Positions 5,766 through 5,915 of a stretch of DNA of 5,915 nt are shown in pieces. The translations under genes and the position numbers were made by a program. Each line of letters opens with the position of its first letter. Within the stretch, counting starts at the first letter, position 1. The DNA lies in assembly GCA_030151145.1 (NCBI GenBank), contig JASLEL010000227.1, positions 1 to 5,915 of the forward strand. The letters are read 5' to 3'. The stretch is from Aquirhabdus sp. (GTDB taxonomy: Bacteria; Pseudomonadota; Gammaproteobacteria; Pseudomonadales; Moraxellaceae). The notes under the pieces were generated by a model. That model was not told the DNA's origin. It saw nothing but the letters and a program-made list of their open reading frames with translations, and ran no database searches.

Positions 5766-5915
5766 ATGCACTTTCTATGGTTTCTACTCGTAGGTCTGAT
5801 TGCTGGCTGGCTGGCTGGTATGCTGGTCAAAGGCGGGGGGTTTGGCATCATCGGCGATATGATCGTCGGGATCATCGGTGCCTTTATTGGCGGTTTTGTG
5901 TTTGAAAAGCTCGGG
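5766..5915 (+). CDS. GlsB/YeaQ/YmgE family small membrane protein, N-terminal 50 codons, cut by window edge
   Basis: The frame runs open to the window end and encodes a glycine-rich hydrophobic protein beginning MHFLWFLLVGLIAGWLAG. The usual family length is about 80 residues, so the C-terminal third is missing. Two membrane segments are visible, at about 1-20 and 28-46, joined by a short loop KGGGFG. The second segment has small-residue spacing (GDMIVGIIGAFIGGFVF) typical of glycine-zipper helices. These features match the transglycosylase-associated/GlsB stress-membrane-protein family of the inner membrane, whose biochemical role is poorly known. An AGGA ribosome site 8 bases upstream (5754-5757) supports the ATG at 5766. 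Members are often induced by acid, salt or general stress; no regulatory site for this is evident here. Confidence 0.88.
   Translation, partial: MHFLWFLLVGLIAGWLAGMLVKGGGFGIIGDMIVGIIGAFIGGFVFEKLG

Noticed and set aside
5669..5905. Plus-strand open frame of 78 codons near the right edge
   Set aside because: It overlaps the GlsB-type gene in another frame, is rich in Cys, Arg and Trp, and lacks a good ribosome site. The frame at 5766 has both a ribosome site and a family match.
1..5915. Mobile elements, CRISPR arrays, phage attachment sites next to the tRNAs
   Set aside because: No transposase or integrase is seen, no regularly spaced repeat arrays, and no duplicated tRNA 3' end within the window.

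Overview
The window looks like ordinary chromosomal DNA from a gammaproteobacterium, roughly 55% G+C in the genes with AT-rich gaps. The best guess is Pseudomonadales, perhaps Moraxellaceae. That rests on the style of the class 3 aldehyde dehydrogenase, the Val-Asp tRNA pair, and an acetyl-CoA synthetase paired with a LuxR-type regulator of the CrbR/ErdR kind. The family placement is inference and would need a database comparison.

Layout. (1) 1-516, plus strand: the 3' end of a hybrid sensor kinase, from the last ATP-binding motif through a C-terminal receiver domain. (2) 547-1197, minus strand: a NarL/LuxR-type response regulator that converges on the kinase with a 30-bp gap. (3) 1178-3145, minus strand: a complete acetyl-CoA synthetase, whose last 20 bases overlap the start of the regulator. 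(4) 3201-3260: the probable acs control region. (5) 3280-3315: a strong bidirectional hairpin terminator. (6) 3347-3423 and 3488-3563, minus strand: tRNA-Asp(GTC) and tRNA-Val(TAC), driven by a near-consensus promoter at 3615-3642. (7) 3564-4036: a 473-bp gap holding the tRNA promoter, a candidate divergent promoter, several inverted repeats, a spaced direct repeat and a possible 19-codon leader ORF. (8) 4037-5482, plus strand: a complete class 3 aldehyde dehydrogenase. (9) 5483-5765: a gap with two hairpins. (10) 5766 to the edge, plus strand: the first 50 codons of a GlsB/YeaQ/YmgE-type small membrane protein.

How the genes work together. The left half fits a CrbS/CrbR (MxtR/ErdR) acetate-response module: a hybrid kinase, its LuxR-type partner, and the acetyl-CoA synthetase gene that this pair is known to control in Vibrio and Pseudomonas. 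Here the regulator gene is the distal gene of the acs transcript, so activation of acs may also raise regulator levels. The aldehyde dehydrogenase oxidises aldehydes to acids. It could feed fatty acids or acetate towards acyl-CoA metabolism, but nothing in the sequence ties it to acs beyond proximity, and the tRNA block separates the two.

No mobile element, CRISPR array, phage gene or clearly novel system is visible. The points most worth a second look are the acs-regulator overlap, the acs control region and the long structured leader of the aldehyde dehydrogenase.
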